A stretch of DNA of 64,000 bases from Montifringilla adamsi (Eukaryota > Chordata > Aves > Passeriformes > Passeridae), in NCBI GenBank assembly GCA_017590115.1, contig JAGGNK010003113.1, positions 1,104,209 to 1,168,208 on the forward strand, read 5' to 3'. A program made the position numbers and the translations under genes. The notes beneath the pieces are model-generated. The model was not told the DNA's origin. It worked only from the letters and a program-made list of their open reading frames with translations, and ran no database searches. Of the stretch, positions 62,888 through 64,000 are shown piece by piece (position 1 is the stretch's first letter; each line of letters starts with the position of its first letter).

Positions 62888-64000
62888 ATCTTTCTATCAT
62901 CTCAGGCACAAAAGCCTCCCCACCATGGGGGGCCGTGGGAGGCTGAAAAGCCGGACAGGAGGTCAGGAAATTGTTGGCTAATGTCAGGGACCGAGTGGGG
63001 CCAGGGTGGCCATTCCCACCAGGAGCGATGATGTCAGGCGGCGGCTGGGCCAGGAGGCAGGAAGCCCAACGCAGCCAGCGAGTCTGTCCTCCTTGGACTT
63101 CCCCATGTGTTTTCATGAACAATGCACCTCGTGTCAGGGACACTGGGAGGCAGGTCCTCCTTCACTTGGGACACTGCAAGGTTCATCCTCCTGCACTGGG
63201 AACACTGTTGTGCCGTTCCAGGTGCTGCTCTTTGCTCATGTGAGCTCTGGGATGGTGCTGGCATTGCACACTTTGCAGGGGGATTTGGTGTGCCTGCTGC
63301 ATTGCTGTGAGGTCTGGGGGTGACAGCTCTGCTGCTATACTGTGCTGCTTCCCTGGCACATCTGGCCTTGTGTGAGGAGAAAACAGGCTGGTGAGCTCCA
63401 GAGGAAGTGCTTGGAGAAAGGATGGCCATGCCAGCTGCTGGTCCTCTCCCACTTCCAGCTCAGCTCAGAGAAGGCACATACCTGCTTTGAGCATCCAGCC
63501 ATGCCTGCTTCGGTATCCAGATATTCCATCTGGAAGTGGAAACAGCAATTACTCAAATGTGACAGGAAAGGTTCTGTCAGCCTGAGACACTTAGGGAAGC
63601 TGTGAGATGTGGAAAAGCCTCTCCAGGCTGCAGGTCCCCACTGAAGTGAGGAGTGTCCATGGCCCTGTCCTTATCTTCTCAGCCCAGGCAGCTGGGGCTT
63701 AGTTTTGCATCTCGGCCCCTTTGTGAACTGAGTGGGCATTCAGAGTGCGCAGGGGCTGCAAACGGGGTGGCTGCAACAGAGCAAGACACCTGGTCACAAA
63801 CAGGAGGAGGGAGAGGGACTTCCTGAGGCCAGCGAGCTCATGGGTGGCCCCAAGGACTCGAGCTCGGCCTCTTCCTCCACCCCACCCAGCACACCCTTGT
63901 TTTCGCAGGGGTGCCTCCGTGCTGGGGCTGCCGCAGGCTGCGTTTGCCAGCGGCTGGCAGCGATGGCTGTGCTGGTGCCGACAGGCCGGCTGGCATGCTT

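Larger units (their letters stand above)
54790..64000. other. non-coding region beyond SOX18
   Basis: No recognisable exon was found. It contains A-rich repeats, short microsatellites, a CpG-dense patch near 61400-61640, and AT-rich blocks that may be regulatory (57900-58060, 59400-59660). By human synteny TCEA2 would follow, presumably beyond the window end. A GC-rise at 63880-64000 may mark an approaching island. Confidence 0.55.

Noticed and set aside
54790..64000. Expected TCEA2 exons
   Set aside because: Human synteny predicts TCEA2 after SOX18, but none of its characteristic N-terminal or zinc-ribbon sequence was recognised. It probably begins beyond the window.

Overview
The window is bird nuclear DNA, most likely from a songbird. 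The evidence is vertebrate split genes with compact GT-AG introns, GC-rich intergenic DNA typical of a small chromosome, and copies of the CR1 non-LTR retrotransposon 3' end. The gene order PRPF6 - C20orf204 - SOX18 is the one found on human 20q13.33. Family and synteny statements come from general knowledge. No database search was run.

Layout. (1) 405-18583, plus strand: the last 15 coding exons of PRPF6, the tri-snRNP bridging protein. Its first exons lie before the window. (2) 18584-21160: PRPF6 3' UTR and downstream DNA, with a perfect 18-bp hairpin. (3) 21621-26186, plus strand: a five-exon gene for a 170-residue secreted protein that I recognise as the C20orf204 orthologue. All four introns are phase 0, and the product looks like a four-helix cytokine. 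(4) 32017-33411, minus strand: an intronless 464-codon ORF for a complete Rh-family (RHBG/RHCG-like) ammonia channel. (5) 33412-49800: a large gene desert with several simple and tandem repeats and a few AT-rich blocks that may be regulatory. (6) 51019-53963, minus strand: SOX18 in two exons, with a minisatellite filling most of its intron and a TATA/CCAAT promoter next to purine/pyrimidine tracts. (7) 54300-64000: non-coding DNA. In human the next gene is TCEA2, but no TCEA2 exon was seen here.

The genes are not a functional unit. PRPF6 is a housekeeping splicing gene, SOX18 is an endothelial transcription factor whose regulatory landscape probably includes much of the desert, and the two small genes between them are the most unusual content. 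Most long open frames in the desert (for example 38149-39927 and 54501-55127) come from tandem repeats and are not genes.
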